Program-made: the position numbers and the translations under genes
Shown here: positions 31,123-42,062 of the stretch, one piece after another
Layout: each line of letters begins with the position of its first letter
Numbering within the stretch: position 1 is the first letter of the stretch
Source of the DNA: Methylococcus mesophilus
GTDB taxonomy: Bacteria > Pseudomonadota > Gammaproteobacteria > Methylococcales > Methylococcaceae
Length of the DNA stretch: 64,000 nt
NCBI RefSeq assembly: GCF_026247885.1
Contig: NZ_CP110921.1
Location: 2,971,001-3,035,000 of the forward strand
Reading direction: 5' to 3'
Notes under the pieces: model-generated
The model's input: only the letters and a program-made list of their open reading frames with translations
What the model was told of the DNA's origin: nothing
The model's database searches: none

Positions 31123-32031
31123 TCATGGCTCCGCCTGGGCGCAGATTTCGGCGAATGCGGGGAAATCCCGCGCCAAGGCGTCTGCGAGTTCGGCGCCATT
31201 CTCGGGCTCGGGAAGCTTCAGGAAGAAGTCGAGCATGGCGGCCAGGGCGATCGCATCCAGAAAAGCGGCCTTGATGGTCCAGGCCAACAGGAAGGCGAAC
31301 ACATAGGGCCATAGGCCGGGATCGAGCGGAAGCCCCGCCAGAATGCTCTGGACAGCAACCAGCAGAACCGGGAAGGTCGCGAAACACCCCAGCCAGCCGA
31401 AGCCGAACAGGTACAGCCGGTTGCGCAGGATTGTCGGGAAATGCGCGGCCAGGATGAGCAGGCCATCCCGCGCGGACCGGGCGAAGCCGTTTGCCGGATG
31501 GGCGAAGTGGTAGCCGAGCAGGGTCAGTGTTTCCGTGGTTGCAAGCAGGCCTTTTGCCTGGAGCAGCCAACGTTGCGGCTGGGTTTGCGGCGGCGGTTCC
31601 TTCCAGCCGGGAAGCGCGGACGATACCGTTCGGATCGCCGCAATCAACGGGCTCAGTGCTTGCAGGGCGGGAAGGCGCTCTGCCACCCGGCCGCGGGCGA
31701 AGTCGATCTGCCCCTTGCCTTTGGGGATCGGCTCTTTCAGGGCTTCGGCGCCGAGCAGCGCGGCATTGCGGGCCTGAACGCCGGTCAGGAAGCCGTTTCG
31801 GAACTTGTACAGGACCCAGCCGACGACGCCCATTCCGATCCATGCGCCCGCGGCGGCAAATGCGGTCGGGTTGGAACTCAGCGAGCCGACGCCGATGGTC
31901 GTGCCTGCGCCGATGATCGCGCCGAAGATATAGGCCAAGCCGACGCCGAGATAGATGAGCCAGCGGTGCAGAACAAAGGCCATGCTCTTCTCGAGGGTGC
32001 GCATGGCCGAAAGCAGATTGAAATCCCACAT
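31123..32031 (-). CDS. Membrane protein of unknown function (302 aa)
   Basis: ATG 32031. Hydrophobic segments are at about residues 18-70 (a Gly-rich pair: [37 protein letters not shown]) and again at about 195-275 ([36 protein letters not shown]). A cytoplasmic or periplasmic middle ([19 protein letters not shown]) separates them. No family recognised. It stands between guaB and the radical SAM gene, all on the minus strand. Confidence 0.6.
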   Translation of the reverse strand: MWDFNLLSAMRTLEKSMAFVLHRWLIYLGVGLAYIFGAIIGAGTTIGVGSLSSNPTAFAAAGAWIGMGVVGWVLYKFRNGFLTGVQARNAALLGAEALKEPIPKGKGQIDFARGRVAERLPALQALSPLIAAIRTVSSALPGWKEPPPQTQPQRWLLQAKGLLATTETLTLLGYHFAHPANGFARSARDGLLILAAHFPTILRNRLYLFGFGWLGCFATFPVLLVAVQSILAGLPLDPGLWPYVFAFLLAWTIKAAFLDAIALAAMLDFFLKLPEPENGAELADALARDFPAFAEICAQAEP

Positions 32032-32081
32032 GACGGATGACCTCTTCGTTTTTCTTGGCTTGAAATCCGGGGTTTGGGAGC

Positions 32082-34217
32082 TCAGCCGTGCCCCTTTCGC
32101 AACTTCCGGAGCGCCGGTTTCCTGCCTTGCGGCGAAACTCCGGCATGCTGGGTCCGGAACCGCTTGGGTCTCTGGCTCGTTCCGGTCTCTGCGGCGCCCG
32201 TACCCTGCGGTTGCCAGGCAGGGATCAGATGGTGCTTGCCGTTGCCGATCAGGTCGGCGCGGCCCATCCGCTTCAGGGCTTCCCGCAGCAGCGGCCAGTT
32301 TTCCGGATCGTGGTAGCGCAGAAAGGCCTTGTGCAGCCGGCGCTGGGTCAGCTTACGCGGGGTCTCCACCGTTTCGCTGGTGCGCGAGATCCGGTGCAGC
32401 GGATTCTTGCGGCTGTGGTACATGGCCGTGGCCACGGCCATGGGCGAGGGCAGGAAAGCCTGCACCTGGTCGGCGCGGAACCCATTCTTCTTGAGCCACA
32501 GCGCCAGGTTCAGCATGTCCTCGTCGGTGGTGCCGGGATGGGCGGCGATGAAATAGGGGATGAGGTACTGCTCTTTACCGGCTTCCTGCGAGTACTTGTC
32601 GAACATCGCCTTGAAGCGGTCGTAGGTGCCTATCCCAGGCTTCATCATCTTGGAAAGGGGCCCGGGCTCGGTGTGCTCGGGGGCGATCTTGAGATAACCG
32701 CCCACATGGTGGGTCACCAGTTCCTTGACGTATTCCGGGGAGGTGACGGCCAGGTCGTAGCGCAGCCCCGACCCGATCAGGATCTTCTTGATGCCGGGTA
32801 GCTGGCGGGCGCGGCGGTAGAGCCGGATCAGCGGGCCGTGGTCGGTGCCGAGGTTCTTGCAGATGCCCGGATAGACGCAGGAAGGCCGCCGGCAGCTCGC
32901 CTCGATCTCGCGGCTCTTGCAGGCCAGCCGGTACATGTTGGCCGTCGGGCCGCCCAGGTCGGAGATCACGCCGGTGAAGGACGGGGAGGTGTCGCGGATG
33001 GCCTCGACCTCGCGGATGATGGAATCTTCCGACCGACTCTGGATGATCCGGCCTTCGTGCTCGGTGATGGAGCAGAAGGTGCAGCCGCCGAAGCAGCCGC
33101 GCATGATGGTGACCGAATGCTGGATCATCTCGAAGGCGGGGATGCGCGCTTCGGCGTAGCGTCGATGGGGCAGCCGGCTGTAGGGCAGGCCATACACCCG
33201 GTCCATTTCCTTGGTGGTCAGCGGCAGGGCGGGAGGATTCAGCCAGACGTTGCTGGTGCCATGGCGCTGGACCAGAGCCCTGGCGTTGTGCGGATTGGTC
33301 TCCTGGTGCAGCACCCGCGAAGCGTGGGCGTACAGTACCGGATCGCCGCGTATCGCGTCGAAATCCGGCAACCGGATCACCGTGTTGGCGGCGTTGCGGG
33401 CGTGGCGGTCGAAGCGGACCGGGGCGCCGGTTTCCGCGGCCGGCGAGGCGCAGCCAGCCGGCGATTCCTGGTAAGGGTCGAGCGGCGGAGCGAGCGCGCC
33501 GGGTCGGTCGATGGTGGTGGAGTCGATCTCGCCCCAGTTCTCGGGCAGGTCGCGGCGGACGAAGGCGGTGCCGCGAATATCGGTGAGCTGGGAGGCGGTT
33601 TCTCCGGCGGCGAGGCGGTGGGCGATCTCGACCGCCTGGCGTTCGCCGTTGCCGTAGACCAGGAGGTCGGCCTTGGCGTCGACCAGCACCGAGCGCCGGA
33701 CTTTGTCGGACCAGTAATCGTAGTGCGCGACCCGGCGCAGGCTCGCTTCGATGCCACCCAGCACGATGGGCACGTCTTTGTAGGCTTCGCGGCAGCGCTG
33801 GGCGTAGACCAGGACGCAGCGGTCGGGTCGCCGGTCGGCGGCGCCGTCAGGGGTATAGGCGTCGTTGGAGCGGATGCGGCGGTCCGAGGTATAGCGGTTC
33901 ACCATGGAGTCCATATTGCCGCCGGTCACGCCGAAGAACAGGTTGGGGCGTCCGAATTCCTTGAAAGGTTCGGCCGAGTGCCAATCCGGCTGGGCCAGGA
34001 TGCCGACGCGGAAGCCCTGGGCTTCCAGCAGTCGGCCGATCAGCGCCATGCCGAAGCTCGGGTGGTCGACATAGGCGTCTCCCGTGACCAGAACGACGTC
34101 GCAGGAGTCCCAGCCGAGTTGCTCCATCTCGGCGCGCGTCAACGGCAATTGGGGGGCGACGCCGAAGCGGGCGGCCCAGAATTTTCGATACGAGAAGATG
34201 TCCCGTGCTTGCTGCAT
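32082..34217 (-). CDS. ygiQ: YgiQ-family radical SAM protein
   Basis: 711 aa, starting [19 protein letters not shown]. The N-terminal UPF0313 region includes [15 protein letters not shown] and [17 protein letters not shown]. The radical SAM cluster motif is [12 protein letters not shown] (CxxxCxxC, about residue 370), followed by [13 protein letters not shown]. The C-terminal YgiQ extension contains [18 protein letters not shown]. It binds a 4Fe-4S cluster and cleaves SAM; the substrate is unknown for the family. Length is normal. Confidence 0.93.
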   Translation of the reverse strand: MQQARDIFSYRKFWAARFGVAPQLPLTRAEMEQLGWDSCDVVLVTGDAYVDHPSFGMALIGRLLEAQGFRVGILAQPDWHSAEPFKEFGRPNLFFGVTGGNMDSMVNRYTSDRRIRSNDAYTPDGAADRRPDRCVLVYAQRCREAYKDVPIVLGGIEASLRRVAHYDYWSDKVRRSVLVDAKADLLVYGNGERQAVEIAHRLAAGETASQLTDIRGTAFVRRDLPENWGEIDSTTIDRPGALAPPLDPYQESPAGCASPAAETGAPVRFDRHARNAANTVIRLPDFDAIRGDPVLYAHASRVLHQETNPHNARALVQRHGTSNVWLNPPALPLTTKEMDRVYGLPYSRLPHRRYAEARIPAFEMIQHSVTIMRGCFGGCTFCSITEHEGRIIQSRSEDSIIREVEAIRDTSPSFTGVISDLGGPTANMYRLACKSREIEASCRRPSCVYPGICKNLGTDHGPLIRLYRRARQLPGIKKILIGSGLRYDLAVTSPEYVKELVTHHVGGYLKIAPEHTEPGPLSKMMKPGIGTYDRFKAMFDKYSQEAGKEQYLIPYFIAAHPGTTDEDMLNLALWLKKNGFRADQVQAFLPSPMAVATAMYHSRKNPLHRISRTSETVETPRKLTQRRLHKAFLRYHDPENWPLLREALKRMGRADLIGNGKHHLIPAWQPQGTGAAETGTSQRPKRFRTQHAGVSPQGRKPALRKLRKGHG

Positions 34218-34298
34218 GGTGCCGAGGACCTGAGTGGGGAGGTTAGTCTAGCGGATCGGGCAAGCCCGCCGCCAGCTTGAAAGGGCGATGGCGCGGCG

Positions 34299-34556
34299 TC
34301 AGCGCCGTGGCGGGGCGGATTTGCCGCCGCGGCCCAGTTTCAGATTGGCTCTGGATTCCTTGAAAACACCGATGCCCCAGATTCCCCAGGACGCGGTTTT
34401 CAGCATGATGAGCGGGATGGCGACGGTTTGCAGTCCCCACACGGCCACCGCCATGGCGCTGGCGCCCGAGATGCCCCAGGCGACCATTCCCCAGCGTCCG
34501 CCGACCGCGGCTTTTCCCCATCGCAGGGCGGTTTGTTTTTTTTCTTGTTTTTTCAT
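34299..34556 (-). CDS. Small membrane protein (85 aa)
   Basis: ATG 34556 chosen because the upstream frame is not protein-like. A very basic N-terminus (MKKQEKKQTALRWGKAAVGG) is followed by two hydrophobic stretches rich in Gly/Ala/Trp (WGMVAWGISGASAMAVAVWG, VAIPLIMLKTASWGIWGIGV) and a basic tail. Probably two membrane helices. No known family. Confidence 0.5.
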   Translation of the reverse strand: MKKQEKKQTALRWGKAAVGGRWGMVAWGISGASAMAVAVWGLQTVAIPLIMLKTASWGIWGIGVFKESRANLKLGRGGKSAPPRR

Positions 34557-34710
34557 CCCGGTGCGATTTCTGAGCGGGATCGGCAGGCATCGTCGCGCGT
34601 TCATGGAGCGATCGGCCGATAAGCGCCGCGGGGCATTGAAATGTGATCGTAACAATGAGGCTGTTGTCATGCAAATGACATCTGGCGGGCTGTTTGCCTT
34701 TTCGGGAACG

Positions 34711-34750
34711 AAAAAAGCCGCTATCCGTGCCTTAAAGCCCGGACAGCGGC
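34711..34750 (-). terminator. Rho-independent terminator of pmoC
   Basis: Minus strand GCCGCTGTCCG, loop, CGGATAGCGGC followed by six T. It lies about 60 bases past the pmoC stop. Confidence 0.9.
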
Positions 34751-34813
34751 GCCCGTCTTGCAGTTTCCGTAAGACTCTTAAGGGGCGGCTGCCCCGCGAG
34801 CCTTACGCCGGCA

Positions 34814-35575
34814 TCAGCGGATGTCCGGGCACAGTTCGCGTTCGAACAGGTGCGAGAAGCTGTAGAAGGTCTGGGTCAGCGTGCCCATGACGGCCAGCGC
34901 CAGCCAGCCGAAGATCACGAAGCCGTAGTGCAGCGGCGCCACGAACAGCTCTTCCATGAACCAGAAGGTGTGACCCCACTCGTTCAGACCCACGTTCGGC
35001 AGAATCATGAACGGACCCACCACCAGCACCAGGTACGGCAGCGAGATGCCCTTCGCGAAGAACGGCAGACGCGTCTTGGCGTAGAGGAACGCCGCAAAGC
35101 CGGTGATGATGTAGATCGGGTAGCTCAGATAGAACTCGATGATGTGCGACGGGGTGAAGTCGGTGTCGCGCACGATCGTCTGATGCCAGGTGCCGTCCTG
35201 CTCGGTGAAGTAGGAAGCGCCCCAGTAGATGGCCCAGGCGTAGGCTACCAGCCAGGTCAGGTGGGTGAAGTTGCGGCGCAGCTCTTCACGCGGGGCCAGC
35301 GCGGCCAAGTTGCGGTCGCGGGTCTTCCACAGATAGCCCCACAGGATCGAAGCCGTCACGATTTCCAGGACGATCTCGGTGTACAGGAAGTTCATCCAGT
35401 AGGTTTCGAACTCCGGTGCGAACGAGTCCAGGCCGGCGGACCAGCCGTAGACGCCTTCGTACCAGCGTACCCACATGTAGAACACGGTGTAGATAGCGAG
35501 CGCGAAAACCAGCCACTTCTTGTCCAGTAGCGGCCGGTCGGCAGCGGCGATGCCGCCAACGGTTGTTGTAGCCAT
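34814..35575 (-). CDS. pmoC: Orphan particulate methane monooxygenase subunit C
   Basis: 253 aa from ATG 35575 with AGGAGA upstream. Nearly all of it matches PmoC of methanotrophs, with several membrane helices. The metal ligands described for the M. capsulatus enzyme are present: Asp127, His131 and His144 (DGTWH...PSH), and Asn198, His202 and His216 (NEWGH...PLH). These correspond to the Asp/His/His and Asn/His/His sites of PmoC. No pmoA or pmoB is adjacent, so this is the isolated copy type (pmoC3). The last 13 residues (SHLFERELCPDIR) depart sharply from the C-terminus remembered for the operon copies (about FAQGGLGQSLCEAV...). Role of lone pmoC copies: thought to matter for growth or regulation, not established here. 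Confidence 0.97.
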   Translation of the reverse strand: MATTTVGGIAAADRPLLDKKWLVFALAIYTVFYMWVRWYEGVYGWSAGLDSFAPEFETYWMNFLYTEIVLEIVTASILWGYLWKTRDRNLAALAPREELRRNFTHLTWLVAYAWAIYWGASYFTEQDGTWHQTIVRDTDFTPSHIIEFYLSYPIYIITGFAAFLYAKTRLPFFAKGISLPYLVLVVGPFMILPNVGLNEWGHTFWFMEELFVAPLHYGFVIFGWLALAVMGTLTQTFYSFSHLFERELCPDIR

Positions 35576-35648
35576 CTGATTTCTCCTGAGTTGGTGTTGG
35601 TTTGATGCCATCATGCCCACTCTTTTGGTGGCTATGGCAGTACATAAG

Positions 35649-35674
35649 ACCGGCGCCGGCGGAAAAAATTCCCG
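35649..35674 (-). promoter_or_regulatory. Motif upstream of pmoC shared with xoxF
   Basis: On the minus strand CGGGAA-N6-CCG-N-CG-N3-CCGG, its CGGGAA end 94 bases from the pmoC start codon. A near copy with N5 lies 100 bases upstream of xoxF. Function unknown. Confidence 0.35.
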
Positions 35675-35795
35675 AGCACCGTTCTGGGAAAATGACCCGT
35701 CGGTTGGAGCCGGCATGCGGAAGGTTAATGATACACTTCCGGCTCGCCGCGTTTCTTTGTCTTTCAAGATCGGTCTGGGTCGAGGTCCGGCTGCG

Positions 35796-37886
35796 ATGAC
35801 GGTGCCTGCAAAATTCGATTACTCAACGGGATCGCCCTTGCCCCTGGGCGTTCATTTCCAGGGAACGGACGCTAACTTCTCCCTGTTCAGCCGCCATGGC
35901 TCGCGGGTCCGCCTGCTGCTGTTCGCCGACCCGAGCCATGCCCAGCCTCACCAGGTCATCGATCTCGATCCCCATCACCACCGCACCGGCGATATCTGGC
36001 ATGTGGCGGTGCACGGTGCGCACCGCGGCCTGGCTTACGCCTTTCAGGTCGACGGACCCCATGAGCCGCATCTGGGCCATCGTTTCGACCCCGAGGCGGT
36101 GCTGCTCGATCCCTACGCCACGGCTCTGGTGACGCCGGAGCATTGGGAGTTTTCGGGGGCCGCGGTTGGCGGGCCGGGGGGCGTGGCTGCAAAGGCATTG
36201 GTCACGGCGGACCATTTCGACTGGGGCAACGACCGTCCGCTCAAGCATCATTGGTCGGAACTGGTCATCTATGAGGCCCACGTACGGGGACTGAGCATTC
36301 ATCCCTCGTCGGCGGTCAGGCATCCCGGCACCTATCTCGGCGTCATAGACAAAATCCCCTATTTCAAACAGCTCGGGATCACCGCGCTCGAGCTGATGCC
36401 GCTGCAGGCGTTCAATCCCTACGAAGTGACCCGCTACAACCCCGTCACCGGCGACAAGCTCCGGAACTACTGGGGCTACAACACCATTGCCTTCCAGGCG
36501 CCGCATGCGGGCTACGGAACCGGCGCCTACCCCGGCTGCCAAGTGGAAGAGTTCAAGCACATGGTCAAGGCCCTGCACGAGGCCGACATCGAGGTCCTCC
36601 TCGACGTGGTGTTCAACCATACCGCGGAAGGGGATGAAACCGGTCCGATCTTGAATTTCCGCGGCCTGGACAACAGCATTTATTACCTGCTGGAAGAAGA
36701 CCGCCGGTGTTACCGCAACTATTCGGGTTGCGGCAATACCGTCAACTGCAATCACCCCGTCGTGCGCAACTACATTCTGGACTGCCTGCGGTACTGGGTG
36801 GTCGAGATGCACGTGGACGGCTTCCGGTTCGATCTGGCGTCGATCCTCGGGCGCGACCGCAGCGGGCATCTGGTGCCCAATCCGCCGCTGCTGGAGCTGA
36901 TCGCCGAGGATCCGATCCTGCGCGACGTCAAGCTCATCGCCGAGGCCTGGGACGCCGGTGGCGCCTATCTGGTAGGGCGTTTCCCGGGCGAACGCTGGTG
37001 CGAATGGAACGGCGTATACCGGGACGACTTGCGCCGCTACTGGCGCGGCGATTCGGGCATGGCGGGGGCCTTCGCCAGCCGCCTGTGCGGCAGCGCGGAC
37101 ATCTACGAGCATTCCGGCAAGGCGCCGGTGAACAGCATCAACTTCGTCACCTGCCACGACGGCTTCACGCTCAACGACCTGGTCAGCTATGCGTGCAAGC
37201 ACAACACCGCGAATGGGGAGGACAACCGGGACGGCTCGGACCATAACTTCAGCGCCAACTATGGCTGTGAAGGGCCGAGCGGCGATCATGAAATCAATGC
37301 CATCCGCCGCCGTCAGATGAAGAACTTCATGGCCTCGCTGCTGCTGTCCAGGGGGGTTCCCATGATCCTGGGCGGCGACGAGTTCTGCCGGACGCAGTTC
37401 GGGAACAACAACGCCTACTGCCAGGACAACGAGATATCCTGGTTCGACTGGCGGTTGCTGGAGGAAAACCTGGCCTTCTTCGAGTTCATCCGCAAGATGA
37501 TCGCGTTCCGAACCCGTCATCCGGTGCTGTCGCGGGAGCTATTCTACCGGCCTGAAGATATCCTCTGGTTCAACCCGGCCGGCGGCCAGCCGGACTGGCA
37601 GACCGATACAGCTTTGGGTTGCTGCATTCGTGTCGTGGGGGAGCAGGAGCAGCCGCTGTGCCTGCTGTTCAATCCGACGGCGGAAGGGCTGTGCTTCCGC
37701 CTGCCGGATACGCTCCGGGGCGGAGTCTGGATCAAGGCTGTGGATACCGCCGTGGAATCGCCTTGCGACACTTGCGAATTCGAAGGGGTAAGCCCGTTGC
37801 CCGACCAGCGGCGCCTGTTCCTGCCCGACCGCAGCCTGGTGGTGCTGGCGGAGGGGACCGCGACGGCTGCCGCGGCCTGCGCCTGA
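35796..37886 (+). CDS. glgX: Glycogen debranching enzyme GlgX
   Basis: 696 aa from ATG 35796. An N-terminal CBM48-type domain ([19 protein letters not shown]) precedes the GH13 barrel: [37 protein letters not shown] (nucleophile Asp), [16 protein letters not shown] (acid/base Glu) and [15 protein letters not shown] (third Asp). It cleaves alpha-1,6 branches of phosphorylase-limited glycogen. Divergent from pmoC, sharing a 220-bp upstream region. Ends one base before the convergent SoxYZ-like gene. Confidence 0.96.
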   Translation: MTVPAKFDYSTGSPLPLGVHFQGTDANFSLFSRHGSRVRLLLFADPSHAQPHQVIDLDPHHHRTGDIWHVAVHGAHRGLAYAFQVDGPHEPHLGHRFDPEAVLLDPYATALVTPEHWEFSGAAVGGPGGVAAKALVTADHFDWGNDRPLKHHWSELVIYEAHVRGLSIHPSSAVRHPGTYLGVIDKIPYFKQLGITALELMPLQAFNPYEVTRYNPVTGDKLRNYWGYNTIAFQAPHAGYGTGAYPGCQVEEFKHMVKALHEADIEVLLDVVFNHTAEGDETGPILNFRGLDNSIYYLLEEDRRCYRNYSGCGNTVNCNHPVVRNYILDCLRYWVVEMHVDGFRFDLASILGRDRSGHLVPNPPLLELIAEDPILRDVKLIAEAWDAGGAYLVGRFPGERWCEWNGVYRDDLRRYWRGDSGMAGAFASRLCGSADIYEHSGKAPVNSINFVTCHDGFTLNDLVSYACKHNTANGEDNRDGSDHNFSANYGCEGPSGDHEINAIRRRQMKNFMASLLLSRGVPMILGGDEFCRTQFGNNNAYCQDNEISWFDWRLLEENLAFFEFIRKMIAFRTRHPVLSRELFYRPEDILWFNPAGGQPDWQTDTALGCCIRVVGEQEQPLCLLFNPTAEGLCFRLPDTLRGGVWIKAVDTAVESPCDTCEFEGVSPLPDQRRLFLPDRSLVVLAEGTATAAAACA

Positions 37887-38699
37887 TCAGTCGGTAACCG
37901 ATTGGCTGGCGGTGAAGGTTTTCCCCAGGTTGTCGCGGATTTCGGCTTTGAGTTCGCCCGCCTTGTCCGGCACGAAATAGAAGCGGAAATTGGGGTCGGC
38001 GCTGATGGCGATGTCCGTCTTGGCGGTCAGGACCTGAGTCCCGTTGAAGCTCACCTTGACTTCCTCGACGTAATGCGCGGGTTTGATCAGGCGCGAAATC
38101 TGGTCCATCTGCAGTCCGGTAATGTTCGGATGGCTGACGAGGAGCTGGACGGCGTTGGCTTGTCCCAGCGAGGCCTTGTCTCCGTCCATGCGGAACTTCA
38201 TCTTCCCCAGCCGTGCCATGGCGGCATCGAGGTCCGAGCCGAGGGGGGCGGAGCAGCCTCCGCTGGCCTTGACGAAGGCCTTGCTCATATAAAGTTTGCC
38301 GTCGCTGGTCTCGGCGATGGCGCGGATATAGGTATAGGAGTTGACGCGTACCCGCATCGCCAAGTCGGCTTTGCCGGTCGCCGGAGTGAGGTCGAAGGAT
38401 GCGGCGAAGGGCACGGGATTGTTGTCGATGATCAGGGTGATGCGTCTGATGTATTTCTCCGGCGTCTGCGGGATCTTGCCCGTGATCTGGAGCGGAACCA
38501 GGGCAGGGTCCTCGGCGCGGTAGGGCGCCGTCAGTTCGATGACGCCGCTGCCTTCTTCGATCGGCTTGTCGCCGAAATACTGATTCCGCAGTGCGCTTGT
38601 CCATGCGCCTTCGTCTTGCGGGTCCGCCGCCTGTGCCAGGGCGGAGAGAACGATTCCTGCCAATAGGAGCCAAATACGCGGGGCGATTCCAGCTTGCAT
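37887..38699 (-). CDS. Quinoprotein dehydrogenase-associated SoxYZ-like carrier
   Basis: 270 aa with signal peptide (IWLLLAGIVLSALAQA). The first half is SoxY-like, ending in the swinging-arm type motif KASGGCSAPLG (Cys about residue 149). The second half is SoxZ-like (AVQLLVSHPNITGLQM, VEEVKVSFNGTQVLTAKTD, RFYFVPDKAGELKAEIRD). Such fused proteins accompany PQQ-dependent dehydrogenases with a metallohydrolase partner, here the next gene upstream. Probably periplasmic; the carried intermediate is unknown. It precedes xoxF in the opposite direction. Confidence 0.88.
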   Translation of the reverse strand: MQAGIAPRIWLLLAGIVLSALAQAADPQDEGAWTSALRNQYFGDKPIEEGSGVIELTAPYRAEDPALVPLQITGKIPQTPEKYIRRITLIIDNNPVPFAASFDLTPATGKADLAMRVRVNSYTYIRAIAETSDGKLYMSKAFVKASGGCSAPLGSDLDAAMARLGKMKFRMDGDKASLGQANAVQLLVSHPNITGLQMDQISRLIKPAHYVEEVKVSFNGTQVLTAKTDIAISADPNFRFYFVPDKAGELKAEIRDNLGKTFTASQSVTD

Positions 38700-38736
38700 G
38701 TGATGATCTCCGGGTGGGTATTATTAGAGAATACTG

Positions 38737-39669
38737 TTAGTCGTCTTCCCATTCCAGCGCGGCGAACGCTGTCGAGACGTTCCTCTTGTTGAATTCGTCG
38801 AACAGTTGCCACTCGCCCCGCATCGAAGTCCCCACGCTTTCCATGGCCTGTTCCATCGTCCTGTGCTGTTTGATCGCAGCGCGGACCTCGGTTGCGAGAC
38901 CGCTGAGATAGCGCTCCTCGGCGGCGATGGCCTGGGGCCAGTCGCTGACGGCCGGGCCGTGGCCGGGGACGGCGAGTCTGGCCGGCACGGCTTTCAGTCG
39001 CTCGATTTCCTTCAGCCAGCCGGTCAGGCTCCCGTCCACCACCGGCAGATGCCCCATGAACAGGAGGTCGGCCGCCCATAAGGTGCCGGTCTTGGCATCA
39101 TAGACGCTCAGGTCGTTGTCGGTATGGGCAGGGCCGTGGGCGGTGAGACTGAGCGTTCGGTTGCCGAGGTCGAGTTCCATCCATTCCTGTACCGGCTGGT
39201 CCGGCGGCACGAAGTCGTCGGCGGTGAGGGTAAAGCCCAGGTCCCGTGCAGCCTTTTCGATATAGTACGGTGCCCGCATCGCCATTACCTGAGCGAGCTT
39301 GTGATGGCCGATGAACGATACGCCTGGCCCCTTGAAGGCCCGGTTGCCGTAGATGTGGTCCGGGTGGACGTGGGTGTTGATCACGTAGCACACGGGCAGC
39401 GGAGTGCGGGCGGCGATCGCGGCCTTGAGTGCCCGGCCCTGTTCGGGGCTTCCGCCGCTGTCGATCACGGCGACGCAGCGTTCGCCCGCGATGAAGCCGA
39501 TGTTGGCGATTTCCCCCCGGTTGTGCGTGTCGGGCAGTTCGTGCCGGCCCTGATGAACGAAAATGCCTTGCGCGATTTCACGCAGGTCGAGGTCCGGCTG
39601 GGCGGCGGCCAGACCCCACCATAGGCCGCATAGGGCCGCTCCGGTGGTTCGGGCGAATCGGGGGGGCAC
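38737..39669 (-). CDS. Quinoprotein relay zinc metallohydrolase (MBL fold)
   Basis: 310 aa with a signal-like N-terminus (GAALCGLWWGLAAAQP). The metallo-beta-lactamase motif NTHVHPDHIYGN (about residues 97-108) and later ligands in THGPAHTDNDLS-like and VPGHGPAVSDW segments are present. The family is linked to PQQ dehydrogenases with SoxYZ-like carriers; the substrate is undefined. It lies 37 bases upstream of the SoxYZ-like gene, same strand, so they form an operon divergent from xoxF. Confidence 0.88.
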   Translation of the reverse strand: MPPRFARTTGAALCGLWWGLAAAQPDLDLREIAQGIFVHQGRHELPDTHNRGEIANIGFIAGERCVAVIDSGGSPEQGRALKAAIAARTPLPVCYVINTHVHPDHIYGNRAFKGPGVSFIGHHKLAQVMAMRAPYYIEKAARDLGFTLTADDFVPPDQPVQEWMELDLGNRTLSLTAHGPAHTDNDLSVYDAKTGTLWAADLLFMGHLPVVDGSLTGWLKEIERLKAVPARLAVPGHGPAVSDWPQAIAAEERYLSGLATEVRAAIKQHRTMEQAMESVGTSMRGEWQLFDEFNKRNVSTAFAALEWEDD

Positions 39670-40038
39670 TGGGATGTCCTCTGTAAGGAGTGAAAAATAC
39701 CTGACAATAGCGTTCTGGCATTTTCCCCGTCGGCGCTGCGATGTTCAACTGTCCCGGTTCCGGCCGAGCGTGGCGAATTGACGCGCTCGGCCCGGTCCGG
39801 TTGCGGGTCAAACCCACGAAAGACGCGGCTTCCGGGTGCATTTCCCGGGTCTGTCTTCAGGTTGACTTTTATGGCGAAATCCTTCACCTTACGCGTCCAG
39901 ACGGGCTGGACGGGGCATTTTCATGCCTTTTACCGGGAAAAATTCCGGCGATACCGGCCGCCGTCCTCCCTAGAGTTTTCGGAAATTTTTTCACTAACAA
40001 GACGTATTCTGCGGACGCAGATACCAGGAGGAAACAAG
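39670..40038. promoter_or_regulatory. Divergent intergenic region between the metallohydrolase gene and xoxF
   Basis: 369 bases with no gene. It holds the shared CGGGAA-type motif at 39934-39960, TTGACT at 39861 without a convincing -10 partner, and the xoxF ribosome site AGGAGG at 40026-40031. Regulation of both operons must come from here. I see no clear operator beyond the shared motif. Confidence 0.5.
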
Positions 40039-41898
40039 ATGAAAAAACCCGTGAAAAGCTGGCTCATCGCGAGTTCCATTGCATCGTTGCTGGCAGTACC
40101 CGGGGTCTCTTTCGCGAACGCCGAAGTGGAAGCACTCACCAAGGATCCGAAGAACTTTGCGACTTGGGGTGGCAACTACGCGGGCACGCGTTACAGCACG
40201 CTGGACCAGATTAATTTCAAGAACGCCAAGCACCTGCAGCCGGTCTGGACGTTCTCCACCGGCATGCTGCGCGGCCATGAAGGCGGTCCGCTCGTCGTCA
40301 ACGACGTGATTTACATTCACACCGGGTATCCTCACAAGGTCTACGCCTTGGATCAGGCGACCCAGTCCGTGCTGTGGGAATACGTCTATTCGGCCGATAA
40401 GGGCACCGATCAGTCGCAGGTCATTTCCGTGATGTGCTGCGACGTGGTCAACCGCGGTCTGGCGTATGGCGACGGCAAGATCTTCCTGGGACAAGGCGAC
40501 GCCACCTTGGTCGCCCTCGACGCCAAGACCGGCAAGGTCGTCTGGAAAGTCAAGAATGGCGATCCGAAGTTGGGCATGACTTCCACCAACGCACCGCTGG
40601 TCGTCAAGGACAAGGTCCTGACGGGTATCTCCGGCGGTGAATTCGGCGTGCGCGGCTTCCTGGCCGCTTACAACATCAAGGATGGGAGTCTGGCCTGGAA
40701 GAAGTTCAGCATGGGGCCGGACGACGAAGTGGGCCTGGATCCCGCAACCACCATGACCTGGACCGACGGCAAGATGGCGCCGGTCGGCAAGGACTCGTCG
40801 CTGAAGACCTGGCAGGGCGACCAGTGGAAGATTGGCGGCGGCACCACCTGGGGCTGGTACAGCTACGATCCGGACCTGAACCTGGTCTATTACGGTTCGG
40901 GTAACCCGAGCACCTGGAACCCCGTGCAGCGTCCCGGCGACAACAAGTGGTCGATGACCATCTGGGCCCGCGACGTCGATACCGGCGAAGCCAAGTGGGT
41001 CTACCAGATGACCCCGCACGACGAATGGGACTACGACGGTATCAACGAAATGATGCTGGTCGACCAGGAAATGACCGCGAAGGACGGTTCCAAGCACTCC
41101 AAGCTGCTGACCCACTTCGACCGTAACGGCTTCGGCTACACCCTGGACCGTGTCACCGGCGAGTTGTTGGTGGCCGAGAAGTTCGACAAGGCCGTCAACT
41201 GGGCGACTCACGTCGACATGAAGACCGGCCGTCCGCAGGTCAATCCGAAGTATTCCACCCAGCACGGCGGCCAGGATGTCGACACCAAAGGCATCTGCCC
41301 CTCGGCAATGGGTGCCAAGAACGAGCCGCCGGTTACCTATTCGCCGCGGACCAAGCTCATCTACATTCCGGGTAACCATACCTGCATGAACTATGAGCCG
41401 TTCGAGGTCGAATACACTGCGGGTCAGCCGTATGTCGGCGCTACGCTGAACATCTTCCCGGCGAAGGCCAACGTGAAGACCGGCGAGAAGGAGTCTGGCA
41501 ACCACATGGGTTCCTTCACCGCCTGGGACCCGGCGACCGGCAACATCGCCTGGCAGATCGACGAACCGTTCTCCCTGTGGAGCGGCATGCTCTCGACCGC
41601 TGGCGACGTCGTCGTCTACGGTACCCTGGAAGGTTACCTGAAGGTGCGTGACGCCAAGACCGGTGAAGAACTGTACCGGTTCAAGACGCCGTCGGGTGTC
41701 ATCGGCAACGTCAACACCTGGACCTACAACGGCAAGCAGTACATAGGTGTTCTGTCCGGCATCGGTGGTTGGGCCGGTGTGGGCATGGCAGCCGGGCTGG
41801 AAGGCGACACCGAAGGTCTGGGCGCAGTCGGCGCCTACAAGGGCCTGAGCAGCCATACCAAGCTGGGCGGTGTGTTCACCGTGTTCACTCTGCCCTAA
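40039..41898 (+). CDS. xoxF: Lanthanide-dependent methanol dehydrogenase XoxF
   Basis: 619 aa with signal peptide ([20 protein letters not shown]) and strong AGGAGG. The eight-bladed PQQ propeller is complete. The key stretch [10 protein letters not shown] gives Asp331-Tyr-Asp333; the second Asp is the extra lanthanide ligand of XoxF, where calcium-type MxaF has Ala. The vicinal Cys pair in ISVMCCDVV forms the disulfide ring over PQQ. It oxidises methanol in the periplasm and passes electrons to a c-type cytochrome. The XoxF5 type is likely. xoxJ follows 164 bases on; no xoxG cytochrome is adjacent. In M. capsulatus Bath this gene corresponds to the known xoxF. Confidence 0.97.
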   Translation: MKKPVKSWLIASSIASLLAVPGVSFANAEVEALTKDPKNFATWGGNYAGTRYSTLDQINFKNAKHLQPVWTFSTGMLRGHEGGPLVVNDVIYIHTGYPHKVYALDQATQSVLWEYVYSADKGTDQSQVISVMCCDVVNRGLAYGDGKIFLGQGDATLVALDAKTGKVVWKVKNGDPKLGMTSTNAPLVVKDKVLTGISGGEFGVRGFLAAYNIKDGSLAWKKFSMGPDDEVGLDPATTMTWTDGKMAPVGKDSSLKTWQGDQWKIGGGTTWGWYSYDPDLNLVYYGSGNPSTWNPVQRPGDNKWSMTIWARDVDTGEAKWVYQMTPHDEWDYDGINEMMLVDQEMTAKDGSKHSKLLTHFDRNGFGYTLDRVTGELLVAEKFDKAVNWATHVDMKTGRPQVNPKYSTQHGGQDVDTKGICPSAMGAKNEPPVTYSPRTKLIYIPGNHTCMNYEPFEVEYTAGQPYVGATLNIFPAKANVKTGEKESGNHMGSFTAWDPATGNIAWQIDEPFSLWSGMLSTAGDVVVYGTLEGYLKVRDAKTGEELYRFKTPSGVIGNVNTWTYNGKQYIGVLSGIGGWAGVGMAAGLEGDTEGLGAVGAYKGLSSHTKLGGVFTVFTLP

Positions 41899-41947
41899 GA
41901 ACCGGTCTGGTTCCATGAGCTGAGCGCCGGCTTCGGCCGGCGGATGA

Positions 41948-41984
41948 ATGCCCCGGATCGGTCACCCGATCCGGGGCATTTTTG
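41948..41984 (+). terminator. Rho-independent terminator after xoxF
   Basis: ATGCCCCGGATCGG, short loop, CCGATCCGGGGCAT, then TTTTTG: a 14-bp perfect stem. It lies between xoxF and xoxJ, so xoxJ transcription must read through it or start anew. Confidence 0.92.
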
Positions 41985-42062
41985 TTTGTGCCGGATGCAA
42001 ACGGTGACACAATCGCCTAGGTGGCCGCTCGGCCACGAGCTCTTATTTCGGGTCACGACGAT

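Noticed and set aside
39994-41916. 640-codon minus-strand frame across xoxF
   Set aside because: Antisense shadow of a highly biased gene, no protein features.
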